Assembly (NCBI RefSeq): GCF_000346485.2
Contig: NZ_KQ976354.1
Location: 4,856,436-4,920,435, forward strand
Source of the DNA: Scytonema hofmannii PCC 7110
GTDB taxonomy: Bacteria; Cyanobacteriota; Cyanobacteriia; Cyanobacteriales; Nostocaceae
Length of the DNA: 64,000 nt
Direction of reading: 5' to 3'
Shown here piece by piece: positions 28,053 through 36,705 of the stretch. Made by a program: the position numbers and the translations under genes. A model generated the notes under the pieces. It searched no databases. It had not been told where the DNA came from and was given only the letters and a program-made list of their open reading frames with translations. How positions within the stretch are numbered: position 1 is the first letter of the stretch; every line of letters begins with the position of its first letter.

Positions 28053-28078
28053 GGAGTAGGGAGTAGGGAGTAGGAAAT
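28036..28078. repeat. STRR array (GGGAGTA heptamers)
   Basis: Four to five GGGAGTA units spanning the 3' end of the ATPase gene and its stop codon, and ending just before the start of the broken zeta-toxin gene. Confidence 0.9.
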
Positions 28079-28179
28079 ATGCCGAGTCTGTACGTGATAG
28101 GTGGTGCAAATGGTTCGGGAAAAACCACTGTTGCAATGAATTTGTTACCAAATTTTCTGGAGTGTTTTGAGTACTTGAC

Positions 28180-28345
28180 CGCTCTCTGGGCTAAAGCCAC
28201 AGAGATTCAAATCGTTATTTCGAGGCAGGCTAAAGCCGTGCCTCTCCGTTTTTTGGATTTGGTATTCCAGAGATAAACTCTGGTAGGCAGGGTCAGCACT
28301 GCCCTACAGACCTTGGCTAGGCATAAACCTAGCTGTGCCTCTACT
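28180..28345. repeat. cluster of palindromic repeats left of the IS element
   Basis: At least four adjacent imperfect palindromes: CTCTCTGGGCTAAAGCCACAGAG, GAGGCAGGCTAAAGCCGTGCCTC, one around GGCAGGGTCAGCACTGCCC, and GGCTAGGCATAAACCTAGC. They share the GGCTAAAGCC core typical of dispersed cyanobacterial hairpin elements and lie inside the zeta-like gene, so they are insertions. Confidence 0.75.
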
Positions 28346-28353
28346 TTTCTAAA

Positions 28354-30055
28354 TAGGGCTTGCTGAAAAAGTCAGAAAACAGCAAGATAAGGATTGATGA
28401 GCTGCTCAACAAAAGTCAGTCATAGTTTTAGATTATATATAATTAGGGTAGCTATCATTTTTAATAATAGGAGATAGGAAAAAAGGTGTTGTTTTTAAAA
28501 ATAGACATAAAAAAGCATAAAATAGCCGTGAAAAGCCAGTAGAAAGATTCATGACTAAAAAAGTAATAGCAATCGCAGTTTGAGAAGTATGAGAAAGTTT
28601 AGTCATCACTCTACCGAGGCTAAATCTCCTTTTCCCCTGACCAAATTTTCCCTCAATACAATTACGAATTCTCTCAGATTCTAAAGCCTGTTTCTTTTTT
28701 TCTTTACTGACATTGGCTGGAGGCCTTCCTAAAGGAGGACCGCTCATGATAATACCTCTTTCTTGACACCAAGCTCGGTTCTCCCTGGTGCGATAAATTT
28801 TATCAACATGAACAGATTCTGGATAATGACCCGTATAATTTTTAAAGGCTTCTATTTGGTCTTTTAAGTCTCCCGATTCATTAAAATTATCCCAACTTAT
28901 ATGGTCTAAAAATACATAGCCATTAAAGCAACTAGCAGACAATTTTGCCCCAAATTCTACGGATTTACCAGCTTTCCCGCGAATAATTGGACGGATATGT
29001 GGTTGGGTTAAACTGACAATGCGATCGTCAATACTCTGTTTTTTATTTTCATACAACCAGAGTTGTTGACGATAGACGAATGCCACTACAAGTAACATCT
29101 TATATTGTCTAGTACTTAGACGTTCCAGAGTAGCTCCTGACAAAATTAACTTCTCAATGTGAGAGAAGTTTCTTTTAATATATTGAAGTTGTTTTTTAAT
29201 CGCTTTTCTCCTGTCTTTTTGGGAGACACGACGTTTTTTGGCCACTTCCAGATAATCCTTTCTTGCTCTCTCTCTATATGTTCTGGGTTTTTTCTCCAAT
29301 TGACCCAAAATCTGTTCGTAAAGTAAGTCTATAATTTTTTCCGTTTGTTTTCTGGCTTGATTGAGTATCTCTAAATCTGTTGGATAGCTGATATCACTTG
29401 GAGCACAAGTGGCATCTATTATTAATTTTCCCCGATTTTTAGGTGTATCACCTTCTTTTTCTATTTCTTCGGTTTTTTTTTCAGTTGGTTGAGAAGATAT
29501 TGTCTCTAACATCTTCTTCCCCATTTTTTGATTCACTTTGTTGACTAGCTCGGCACTGATTCTTTCCCGAAAATGTACTAACATTGATGCATCAAATGGA
29601 GGTTCATTACTATACGATGACATCCCTATAAAATACTGTAGATAAGGATTTTCTTTAATTTGTTCTACTGTTTCTCTATCACTTATTCCTAGTTTTTCTT
29701 TAATTATTAATGCTCCTAATGCCATCCGATTCATATTTTGCAGGTGCTCCCATCTGTGCAGAGAAATATGAGGAATATTCCTCTTCAAATTCTGCCCAAG
29801 GAACGAAAGAAGCCATGATTACCCAACGATTATCTTCTGATAGCTTGCCCTCGAACGGGAGTTCAAAGTTTTCGGCTGAGATTGAAGTTTGTCCTTGTTT
29901 TTGATACATGGTTACTAACAGCATACTTGATGCTGCTGAGCGCGGTGATGCAAGGATTTTTGACTATTCTACCCTTAACTCTCGCACCTGAATATACTTC
30001 TAGTTTGTGAGAATCTAAATACTGTCTCCTTCTCTTCCTTTTTCAGCAAGCCCTA
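28354..30055. mobile_element. IS5-like insertion sequence, about 1.7 kb
   Basis: The element is bounded by an 18-bp perfect terminal inverted repeat, TAGGGCTTGCTGAAAAAG at 28354-28371 and its reverse complement at 30038-30055. It carries a transposase on the minus strand. The host duplication is not clear: at most TA, if the outer two bases are counted as target. It interrupts the zeta-toxin-like gene, nested between other repeats. Confidence 0.85.
28433..29924 (-). pseudogene. IS5-like transposase in two frames
   Basis: An N-terminal part (29924 down to about 29735) reads MYQKQGQTSISAENF...LPFEGKLSEDNRW...WAEFEEEY...GAPAK. The match continues in another frame as NRMALGALIIKEKLGISDRETVEQI to the stop at 28433. 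The join is at a run of four A's (GCAAAATATG), consistent with a one-base shift. The long frame has likely DDE residues in LIIDATCAPSDISYP, VHVDKIYRT and RIRNCIEGKFGQGKRRF, as in IS5/IS1182-like transposases. Either a programmed frameshift makes the full protein of about 500 residues, or the copy is dead. Only the stretch after the shift (451 residues as an open frame) is continuous. Confidence 0.8.
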
Positions 30056-30170
30056 AGGTAGAAGCCCCTCAATTTATTGATGGAAAAGTAAGATTTTGTT
30101 CTTGCCATTTCAAATCCCCTCAATTTATTGATGGGGATACAACTTCGGTCTTCCCTCTTCCTTCTTACGA
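30056..30170. repeat. short repeated sequence right of the IS element
   Basis: Two copies of CCCCTCAATTTATTGATGG (starting at about 30067 and 30118), 51 bp apart. The copies could be the ends of a small non-autonomous element. This DNA is absent from zeta-like coding sequence and so was part of an earlier insertion. Confidence 0.6.
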
Positions 30171-30615
30171 GCGTTAACTCTCAATCCAGAATCCATGGCT
30201 ATTGAAGCAGGAAGGTTGATGATTCAAAGATTGCGATCGCTATCAGATTCCGGTAGAGATTTTGCTTTTGAAACAACTCTTGCAGCGAAAACGTTTGCAC
30301 AATTTATTGTTAATTGTAGAGCAAAAGGTTACACAATTAACCTAATTTATTTTTGGCTGCAAAGCCCTGACTTAGCAGTAGAAAGAGTAGCGAGGCGAAT
30401 TGCTAGCGGCGGACACTCTATTCCAGAAGATGTCATTCGCAGGCGCTACGAGCGAGGACGGAAAAATTTAGTTTCTTTGTACTTGCCTTTATGGGATCGC
30501 TGGATCGTTTACGATAATTCTAGAGTAGATGTTAGATTAGTAGCCGAGTACACTATAAATCAGAAACTTGTTCTTTATCAAAGAGACATCTGGAATCAAA
30601 TTAGAGGAGAGTACA

Positions 30616-30792
30616 ATGGCTGAGCATGAATCAGAGCTTTTATCCAAAAAAATTGATGCTGGAGTCAAAGCTGCAATTGCTGAAGCGATTGAAAGACACC
30701 GTAAGTTAGGTCAATCGATTAGTATTATGCAAAATGGTAAAGTTGTGACTTTAACTGCTGAGGAAATCCCCTCAACTTCAATATCAAAATAG
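30616..30792 (+). CDS. small partner protein of the zeta-like gene, possible antitoxin
   Basis: A 58-residue acidic/amphipathic protein starting at ATG 30616, which overlaps the zeta-like stop (ATGGCTGA), a sign of translational coupling. It reads MAEHESELLSKKIDAGV, KAAIAEAIERHRKLGQSI, SIMQNGKVVTLTAEEIP: a helical N-terminus then a short beta hairpin. I infer that it neutralises or assists the kinase because of the overlap. Classical epsilon antitoxins lie upstream and look different, so this is not the canonical pair. The gene itself is intact. Confidence 0.65.
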   Translation: MAEHESELLSKKIDAGVKAAIAEAIERHRKLGQSISIMQNGKVVTLTAEEIPSTSISK

Positions 30793-30918
30793 CTCGGTCA
30801 ATTATCAGTCTTATACCAATTAAAAAAATGGTGGCGACAGATAGGTGGGTAAAATCAATTCCAAGTGAGGCTTTTTCAATCCAAAATCTAAAATCCAAAA
30901 TCCAAAATCCAAAATGGT

Positions 30919-31944
30919 ATGTCCAATGACAAACGACTAATTTTATCCCCTATCATTGCGATCGCAGCATCATTGCTGGTTAGTGCAATTCTTATTCTAA
31001 TTGCTGGGGCAAATCCTATTGCTGCTTACACGGCTTTGTTTCAGGAGTCTCTCTCAACATACTTTGGGTTTGGCAACACGCTGACTAAAATGGCACCACT
31101 GTTGTTAACAAGTTTGGGGGTGTTAGTAGCTCTACGTGCCGGTCAGTTTAATATTGGTGGAGAAGGGCAAATTTATCTGGGTGCTTTAGGAAGTGCTTTG
31201 GTAGGGTTGTACGTTACAGGATTACCTTCATGGATTCATATTCCTTTAGCACTGACTGCTGGGTTTTTGTTTGCGGCAATTTGGGGTTTGATACCAGGTT
31301 ATCTTAAGGCTGTGCAAGGAGTTAATGAGGTGATCTCGACTCTACTGTTGAACTACATTGCTTTTAACTTTATTAGTTACCTCGTACAAAATCCTCTAAA
31401 GGCACCCGATGCACCTAGTCCCTATTCGCCAGAAATTGCTCAATCTGCTTACTTACCTATAATCCTACCAGACAGTCTTGCTCATGCAGGAATTTTACTT
31501 GCGTTACTGGTTGCAGGGATTGTTTGGATATTATTGGTGCTGTCACCTCTAGGTTATCAAATTGCTGCTGTGGGATTTAATCCTGTTGCTTCCCGTTACA
31601 GTGGTATTTCTGTAGAACGCACAATTATGCTAGTTATGGCACTAGCAGGTGGTTTAGCAGGGTTAGCAGGTGCAATTGAGGTGATGGGAGCAAAGTATCG
31701 CCTGTATGAGGTAGTTTCCCCCGGTTATGGATTTGATGCGATCGCCATAGCATTCCTCAGTCGTGGTAGTGTAACAGGTGTTGTGTTCACTTCTCTCTTC
31801 TTCGGTGCTTTAAGAAGTGGTGCGAATGTGATGCAGCGTAGCGCTGGAGTTCCCGTAACTGTGGTTTATGTCATTCAAGGTTTGACCGTGTTATTTATTG
31901 CTGTTAGTCTGGCAATAGAAGGAAAAATTAGGATTAAGAGTTAG
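30919..31944 (+). CDS. ABC transporter permease, nucleoside type (first)
   Basis: A 341-residue membrane protein with eight to ten hydrophobic segments. The blocks LRAGQFNIGGEGQIYLGALGSA and VNEVISTLLLNYIAFNF are characteristic of the larger permease of nucleoside importers (RnsC/NupP/YufP type; BPD_transp_2 family). It starts at ATG 30919, close after a CCAAAATCC repeat array, with no clear ribosome site. It should pair with the permease at 32019 and the ATPase at 26574. Confidence 0.9.
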   Translation: MSNDKRLILSPIIAIAASLLVSAILILIAGANPIAAYTALFQESLSTYFGFGNTLTKMAPLLLTSLGVLVALRAGQFNIGGEGQIYLGALGSALVGLYVTGLPSWIHIPLALTAGFLFAAIWGLIPGYLKAVQGVNEVISTLLLNYIAFNFISYLVQNPLKAPDAPSPYSPEIAQSAYLPIILPDSLAHAGILLALLVAGIVWILLVLSPLGYQIAAVGFNPVASRYSGISVERTIMLVMALAGGLAGLAGAIEVMGAKYRLYEVVSPGYGFDAIAIAFLSRGSVTGVVFTSLFFGALRSGANVMQRSAGVPVTVVYVIQGLTVLFIAVSLAIEGKIRIKS

Positions 31945-32016
31945 TTGATAGTTGATAGTTGATAGTTGATAGTTGTTGGTTGCTAACCACTAACCACTAA
32001 CCACTAACCACTAACA
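31945..32016. repeat. STRR arrays (GTTGATA then CCACTAA heptamers)
   Basis: Four GTTGATA heptamers followed by four CCACTAA units fill the whole gap between the two permease genes, leaving no ribosome site other than what the repeats provide. Confidence 0.95.
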
Positions 32017-32018
32017 AA

Positions 32019-32948
32019 ATGATTAACTTTTTTTCAGATTATCTAGTGTCTAGCCTTCGCCTTTCAGTACCTCTTGCATTTGCGGCGTTAGGAGGGCTGT
32101 TCTCAGAAAGGTCGGGGGTATTGAATATTGCTTTAGAAGGAATGTTGTTAATTGGTGCTTTTACGGCTGCTGCCGCAACTTTTTACACTGGTAATGTCTG
32201 GATTGGTGTCATTGCTGCGATCTGTTTTGGCGGATTGACTGGATTACTTCATGCTTTTTTATCTGTGACTTTACAAGTGAATCAGTTAGTTTCTGGACTA
32301 GCAATCAATCTTGTTGCTTCTGGATTAACATCATTTCTGTCTCGATTGGTATTTGGTGGTGGAAATGCCCAAAGTATTGTAGGAATTAACCCAATTATCG
32401 TTCCTATTCTTGCAGATATTCCAGTTATCGGAGCTTTACTTTTCCGACAAGATGTTCTGGTCTACTTACTATTTCTTTTAGTGTTTTTAAGTACATATAT
32501 ACTGTTTCACACTAGCCCTGGTCTAACCTTACGAGCTGTTGGCGAATACCCTAGTGCTGCTGATACATCTGGAATTTCAGTACAACAGGTACGTTACCTG
32601 GCTGTCATAACGGGCGGTTGTCTGGCGGGGTTGGGCGGTGCTTATTTAAGTTTAGTGCAAGTCAAATACTTTGCTGAAGGAATGAGTTCGGGCAAAGGTT
32701 TTATTGCCATTGCAGCACTTATCTTTGGTCGGTGGAATCCTGTAGGAACAGCTTTAGCTTGTTTGTTATTCGGCGCAACTGAAGCTTTACAATTGCGAAT
32801 TCAAGCATTGGGTGCAAAACTTCCCTATCAGTTTTTGATTATGCTACCATATGCGGTTGCACTCTTTGCGCTCATGGGGAAAAAGAGCAAATCTACTCCT
32901 CCTGCTGCTTTGGGCGTACCTTATTGGAGATCATCCAATGACCAGTGA
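32019..32948 (+). CDS. ABC transporter permease, nucleoside type (second)
   Basis: A 309-residue membrane protein with about eight hydrophobic segments, of the smaller nucleoside-permease type (RnsD/NupQ/YufQ). The block FSERSGVLNIALEGMLLIGAF near residue 28 is diagnostic, as are LRAVGEYPSAADTSGISV and GRWNPVGTALACLLFGA. The final residues SSNDQ and the stop are encoded by the start of a CCAGTGA array. The C-terminus KSKSTPPAALGVPYWRSSNDQ is probably partly repeat-derived. Confidence 0.9.
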   Translation: MINFFSDYLVSSLRLSVPLAFAALGGLFSERSGVLNIALEGMLLIGAFTAAAATFYTGNVWIGVIAAICFGGLTGLLHAFLSVTLQVNQLVSGLAINLVASGLTSFLSRLVFGGGNAQSIVGINPIIVPILADIPVIGALLFRQDVLVYLLFLLVFLSTYILFHTSPGLTLRAVGEYPSAADTSGISVQQVRYLAVITGGCLAGLGGAYLSLVQVKYFAEGMSSGKGFIAIAALIFGRWNPVGTALACLLFGATEALQLRIQALGAKLPYQFLIMLPYAVALFALMGKKSKSTPPAALGVPYWRSSNDQ

Positions 32949-33020
32949 CCAGTGACCAGTGACCAGTGACCAGTGACCAGTGACCAGTGACCACTAACTA
33001 CTAACTACTAACTACTAACC
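32937..33020. repeat. STRR arrays (CCAGTGA then ACTAACT heptamers)
   Basis: Eight CCAGTGA units beginning within the permease stop codon, then ACTAACT/ACTACTA units up to the start codon of the NUDIX gene. Confidence 0.95.
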
Positions 33021-33461
33021 ATGCAAGTACAAGTTGCGATCGCGATACTTTACCGAGAAAATAAGTTTCTCATGCAGTTGCGGGATAACAAACCCAATCT
33101 TCTCTATCCGGGACACTGGGCGTTTTTTGGCGGACATATGGAACCGGGCGAAACTCCAGAGGAAGCAGTACAGCGAGAAATTTTTGAGGAAATAGGTTAC
33201 ACTTTACCACCAACCTTTTCCAAGTTCGGCTGCTATTCTGATGAAATAGCTCTTCGTCACGTTTTCCATGCACCGCTATTAGTAGAATTAGATCGATTAG
33301 TTTTGAATGAAGGTTGGGACATGGGTTTAGTAGCGCCAGAATACGTTCAGCAAGGGAGTTGCTATTCAGCAGTTGCAGGAGAAATCAGACCATTTGGAGC
33401 AGTCCATCGACGTATTCTGTTAGATTTTATGAGAGAACCCATGCTCATAGCTAATACCTAA
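33021..33461 (+). CDS. NUDIX hydrolase
   Basis: A 146-residue protein of the NUDIX superfamily. The Nudix box GGHMEPGETPEEAVQREIFEEIGY matches GX5EX7REUXEEXGU fully. The N-terminus VQVAIAILYRENKFLMQLRD is the usual first beta strands. Such enzymes hydrolyse nucleoside diphosphates linked to another moiety; the substrate is unknown. Being directly after nucleoside-importer genes, it could act on nucleotide derivatives, but the repeat-filled gap weakens the case for an operon. Confidence 0.93.
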   Translation: MQVQVAIAILYRENKFLMQLRDNKPNLLYPGHWAFFGGHMEPGETPEEAVQREIFEEIGYTLPPTFSKFGCYSDEIALRHVFHAPLLVELDRLVLNEGWDMGLVAPEYVQQGSCYSAVAGEIRPFGAVHRRILLDFMREPMLIANT

Positions 33462-33475
33462 TTCTTAACTCCCAT

Positions 33476-33517
33476 TAGCAATTAGCCATTAGCAATTAGC
33501 CATTAGCAATTAGCAAA
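33476..33517. repeat. short repeat array (TAGCAAT/TAGCCAT units)
   Basis: Alternating units ATTAGCA and ATTAGCC repeated five times between the NUDIX gene and the AI-2E gene. Confidence 0.85.
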
Positions 33518-33523
33518 TAATTA

Positions 33524-34642
33524 ATGACTACAAACAAACTACCACAATGGTTAAGTCTGGGCTTAGCATTTCCCCTCGCTATACTCAACGCTTGGGTATT
33601 GCTTCAGGTTGTACAGTATTTCCAACCCCTAGTGAGTATTCTTGTCGCCGCCCTCTTGCTAGCTTTTGTTTTAGATTATCCAATTCGGTTTTTCCAAAAA
33701 CGAGGCATAAATCGCAACTTTGCTATTGTCAGTGTCTTGCTGTTAGCTGTCGTAATTGTTGGGGCTTTGGCTGTTACCTTGGTTCCCTTGATTCTGGAAC
33801 AGCTCAACGAACTAGTGAATTTTTTGCCCAATTGGATTGATTCTGGAACGCAACAAATTCAAGCTTTTCAATCCTGGATTGCCACCCAAGCCGCCACCCA
33901 GGAACTACCATTTAACTTAAGTAGTTTAGTCACTCAATTATTGGATAGATTTTCCAACCAACTTCAGTCCATCACAGGCCAAATTCTTGGTTTTGCAGTA
34001 GATACTATTGGTAGTTTGGTGAATGTATTGCTGACAGTAGTTATCACCATCTATCTAATACTCAACGGAGAAAAGCTTTGGGATGGAATTTTTCAATGGT
34101 TTCCTCCTTATGTTAGCTCACCAATACGGCAATTATTACGTGAGGACTTCCAAAATTATTTCATTGGTCAAGCCATCTTAGGTGCATTGTTAGCGCTGAC
34201 ACTTATACTCATATTTTTGGCGCTGCGAATTCCCCTGGCTTTACTTTTTGGGATTGGAATTGGGTTTTTCTCCCTCTTTCCTTTTGGTACAGGTATAGGG
34301 ATTGCAATAGTCACTCTATTAATTGGATTACAAAATTTTTGGTTGGGTGTAGAAGTTTTAGCTGTTGCTGTACTTGTGGATCAAATTAATACTAATTTTG
34401 TGGCTCCTCGAATTTTAGGGAATTTAACTGGCTTAAACCCCGTTTGGGTTGTTATTTCCTTATTAGTAGGCGCAAAACTTGGAGGATTATTAGGTTTGTT
34501 GGTTGCTATACCCATAGCTAGTTTTATCAAAGATGTAGCAGATAGCTGGCGTGATGGAGGTTTTAGAGTTCCACTTGCTGAGGATGCCTCAAGTGATGGT
34601 GTTACTTCTGGAAAAACGGCAAATGTGGTTTTGGAACGATAA
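33524..34642 (+). CDS. AI-2E family transporter
   Basis: A 372-residue membrane protein of the AI-2E/PerM family. It has hydrophobic segments near the N-terminus (about 15-80), a central amphipathic stretch (about 90-150), and C-terminal segments with the family block DQINTNFVAPRILGNLTGLNPVWVVISLLVGAKLGGLLGLLVAIPI. Members export small molecules or exchange sodium and protons; the substrate here is unknown. A polar tail of about 30 residues follows. Confidence 0.9.
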   Translation: MTTNKLPQWLSLGLAFPLAILNAWVLLQVVQYFQPLVSILVAALLLAFVLDYPIRFFQKRGINRNFAIVSVLLLAVVIVGALAVTLVPLILEQLNELVNFLPNWIDSGTQQIQAFQSWIATQAATQELPFNLSSLVTQLLDRFSNQLQSITGQILGFAVDTIGSLVNVLLTVVITIYLILNGEKLWDGIFQWFPPYVSSPIRQLLREDFQNYFIGQAILGALLALTLILIFLALRIPLALLFGIGIGFFSLFPFGTGIGIAIVTLLIGLQNFWLGVEVLAVAVLVDQINTNFVAPRILGNLTGLNPVWVVISLLVGAKLGGLLGLLVAIPIASFIKDVADSWRDGGFRVPLAEDASSDGVTSGKTANVVLER

Positions 34643-34673
34643 CTTTAGGTGTTGAATAATCGAGGGGATTTAG

Positions 34674-35858
34674 ATGGAAGGTAAAAGATTTATCCGCAGC
34701 CTGCAATTAGAAAACCTCTTATCTTATGGAAGTGAAGCGGAAGACATTGAATTACAACCATTGAATGTATTAATTGGTTCTAATGCATCTGGTAAATCGA
34801 ATTTAATTGAAGCACTGAATATTTTAAGGGCTACACCCACAGACTTACTAGTTCCATTTCGTCAAGGAGGAGGTATTAGTGAGTTTTTTTGGAAAGGGGA
34901 TAAAGGCGTTCCTGTCGCTAAAATACAAGTTACTGTTGATTACCCGAATCAACCTTTATCCTATAGATTAATGTTTACTGTAGCTGGTCGAAGACTAGAA
35001 GTCATAGAAGAAGAAATAGAAAATGAATATTCATCTTTTAACGAAAAGAATAATGATTTTTACTATCGTTATCAAAACGGTCACCCAGTTTTAAAAGTAA
35101 AATCAGATAACTCGGTACAACAGATACGACGGTCTATAGTACCAGAAGGACTCATTATAGATCAGTCAATTTTATCACAAAGAAAAGAGCCAGATTTGTA
35201 TCCTGAACTTTCCTATTTAAGCTATAAATTTTCTAGTATAGGAATTTATCGAGAATGGGATTTAGGACAACAATCAGAAATACGTAAACCTCAAAAGACT
35301 GATTTAGTAGAACATCCTCTTTTTGAAGATGCAAGTAATCTTGGTTTGTTTCTAAATAACTTACAATACAAGTTAGGCAATAGACAAGTTATAGACCAAA
35401 TTAAGAAATTTTACGAGATGGCAGAAGAACTTAATATAAAAGTATACGGTGGTACGGCACAAATATTTATCCGTGAGGAAGGGCTTACGCAACCAATTCC
35501 CGCAAACCGTTTATCTGATGGTACATTACGATATTTATTTTTAATGGCTTTACTTCTCGATCCTGCTCCACCACCTCTTATTTGTATTGAAGAACCAGAA
35601 ATAGGTCTACATCCAGATATTCTACCTACAATTGCGGAAATGCTTATTGAAGCATCTCAAAGAACACAACTGATTGTAACAACTCATTCTGATGCTTTGG
35701 TTTCTGCAATTCCACCCAAATCAGTGTTGGTTTGTGAAAGAGATGACAAAGGAAGTCATTTACGCCGCCTTGAACCAGAAAGATTGAAAAGTTGGTTGGA
35801 AAATTATACTCTCGGTGACTTGTGGCGAATGGGCGAAATCGGAGGAACTCGATGGTAA
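34674..35858 (+). CDS. AAA/ABC-type ATPase (RecF/OLD-like), first gene of a two-gene module
   Basis: A 394-residue ATPase of the SMC/RecF/OLD type. It begins with FIRSLQLENLLSYG and the Walker A LIGSNASGKSNLIEAL (residues 33-48). It has a coiled, poorly conserved middle, a signature-like LSDGTLRYLFLMALLL near 281, Walker B ICIEEPEIGLHPDI near 303 and the H-loop IVTTHSDALV near 332. Many such ATPases act in anti-phage defence with a TOPRIM-type nuclease partner (OLD, Gabija, PARIS, AbiL families). The partner here is probably the next gene, which starts inside its last codons (7-bp overlap). Role as defence is inference. Confidence 0.85.
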   Translation: MEGKRFIRSLQLENLLSYGSEAEDIELQPLNVLIGSNASGKSNLIEALNILRATPTDLLVPFRQGGGISEFFWKGDKGVPVAKIQVTVDYPNQPLSYRLMFTVAGRRLEVIEEEIENEYSSFNEKNNDFYYRYQNGHPVLKVKSDNSVQQIRRSIVPEGLIIDQSILSQRKEPDLYPELSYLSYKFSSIGIYREWDLGQQSEIRKPQKTDLVEHPLFEDASNLGLFLNNLQYKLGNRQVIDQIKKFYEMAEELNIKVYGGTAQIFIREEGLTQPIPANRLSDGTLRYLFLMALLLDPAPPPLICIEEPEIGLHPDILPTIAEMLIEASQRTQLIVTTHSDALVSAIPPKSVLVCERDDKGSHLRRLEPERLKSWLENYTLGDLWRMGEIGGTRW

Positions 35859-36499
35859 AGGAGATCCGTATTTACATTGAAGGTGGTGGCGATGGAAAAA
35901 ATACAAAAGCTTTGATTCGTGAAGGCTTTAGCAAATTTTTACAAGAGATTGTGGGATTAGCACGCAGTAAAAAAATCAAATGGGGAATTACTGTTTGTGG
36001 TACCCGTAATAACGCGTTTCGCGACTTTAAGAATGCTTTGAAATCTCATCCAGATGCTTTTAATGTGCTGCTTGTTGATGCAGAAGCCCCTGTTAAAAAG
36101 TCTCCTTGGGAGCATTTAAAGAATAGAGATAATTGGGAGATACCAGAAATTGACGCTCGCTATTGTCATCTAATGGTTCAAGCAATGGAAGCATGGTTTA
36201 TGGCTGACATCGATACTCTTAAAAAATTTTACGGACAGGGATTTAAGGAAAATGCAATTCCTAAAAATTCTAATGTGGAAACTATTAATAAAGATAGCTT
36301 GGAACCATGCTTAAAAAATGCTACTAGCAATACATCTAAGGGCGAGTATCAAAAAATAAAACACGCCTCCAAGCTTTTAGAATTATTAAATACCAGCAAA
36401 GTCCGTAGCGCTTCTCCTCACTGCGATCGCTTTTTCACTGTGCTTATGGAAATGATAGAAACTTCTACTGAGAATAGCAAAAATATTGTTAAGGATTAG
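35852..36499 (+). CDS. DUF4276-family (TOPRIM-like) protein, partner of the AAA ATPase
   Basis: A 215-residue protein from ATG 35852, which overlaps the ATPase stop by 7 bp and is preceded by GGAGGAACTCG. An earlier ATG at 35822 is less likely. Motifs resemble DUF4276: RIYIEGGGDGKNTKALIREGF at the start, a FNVLLVDAEAP strand near residue 70, and HLMVQAMEAWFMADID. The glutamate in EGGGD and the DxE in VDAEAP are where a TOPRIM metal site would be, so I infer nuclease-like chemistry. The overlap with a RecF/OLD-like ATPase suggests a split OLD-type system. A small minus-strand gene and a NACHT-tail protein follow. Confidence 0.8.
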   Translation: MVKEIRIYIEGGGDGKNTKALIREGFSKFLQEIVGLARSKKIKWGITVCGTRNNAFRDFKNALKSHPDAFNVLLVDAEAPVKKSPWEHLKNRDNWEIPEIDARYCHLMVQAMEAWFMADIDTLKKFYGQGFKENAIPKNSNVETINKDSLEPCLKNATSNTSKGEYQKIKHASKLLELLNTSKVRSASPHCDRFFTVLMEMIETSTENSKNIVKD

Positions 36500-36705
36500 G
36501 GTTTTTTTTATAGATTTTTTGGCTTGCTTCGGCATAAGCTCTAACGTTTGTTTAATTGATAACCATATAACTGCTACTGGTCCTAATGCTAAATTGAAAC
36601 GGTCAAAATCAGAGATGCTGCTTTCTCCGGTAAAAAATAAAGCTAAATAAAGCAATCAAAACAGTAACTATAATAACAAGCATACAAATAATGTTATTTC
36701 TTTAA

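Larger units (their letters stand above)
28079..30623 (+). pseudogene. zeta-toxin-like P-loop kinase, interrupted by about 2 kb of mobile DNA
   Basis: The first 32 or so codons read MPSLYVIGGANGSGKTTVA...FLECFEY, a zeta-toxin/UNAG-kinase-type N-terminus with an intact P-loop. The match stops near 28177. The frame resumes near 30171 as ALTLNPESMAIEAGRLMI, followed by the typical FAFETTLAAKTFAQFI, RRIASGGHSIPEDVIRRRYERG and NL blocks, ending at 30623. Only a few codons (the expected NADxIA region) seem lost at the junction. The intervening DNA holds clustered hairpin repeats, an IS element (28354-30055) and a further repeat. The gene is thus very likely inactive unless the 3' part (143 residues from ATG 30195, no P-loop) is made. 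It sits inside a transporter operon with a small partner gene overlapping its stop. Confidence 0.85.

Noticed and set aside
36386-36655. Minus-strand 89-codon frame starting at TTG with a hydrophobic beginning
   Set aside because: A stop codon lies directly before the TTG, no ribosome site is present, and its second half is antisense to the DUF4276 gene.
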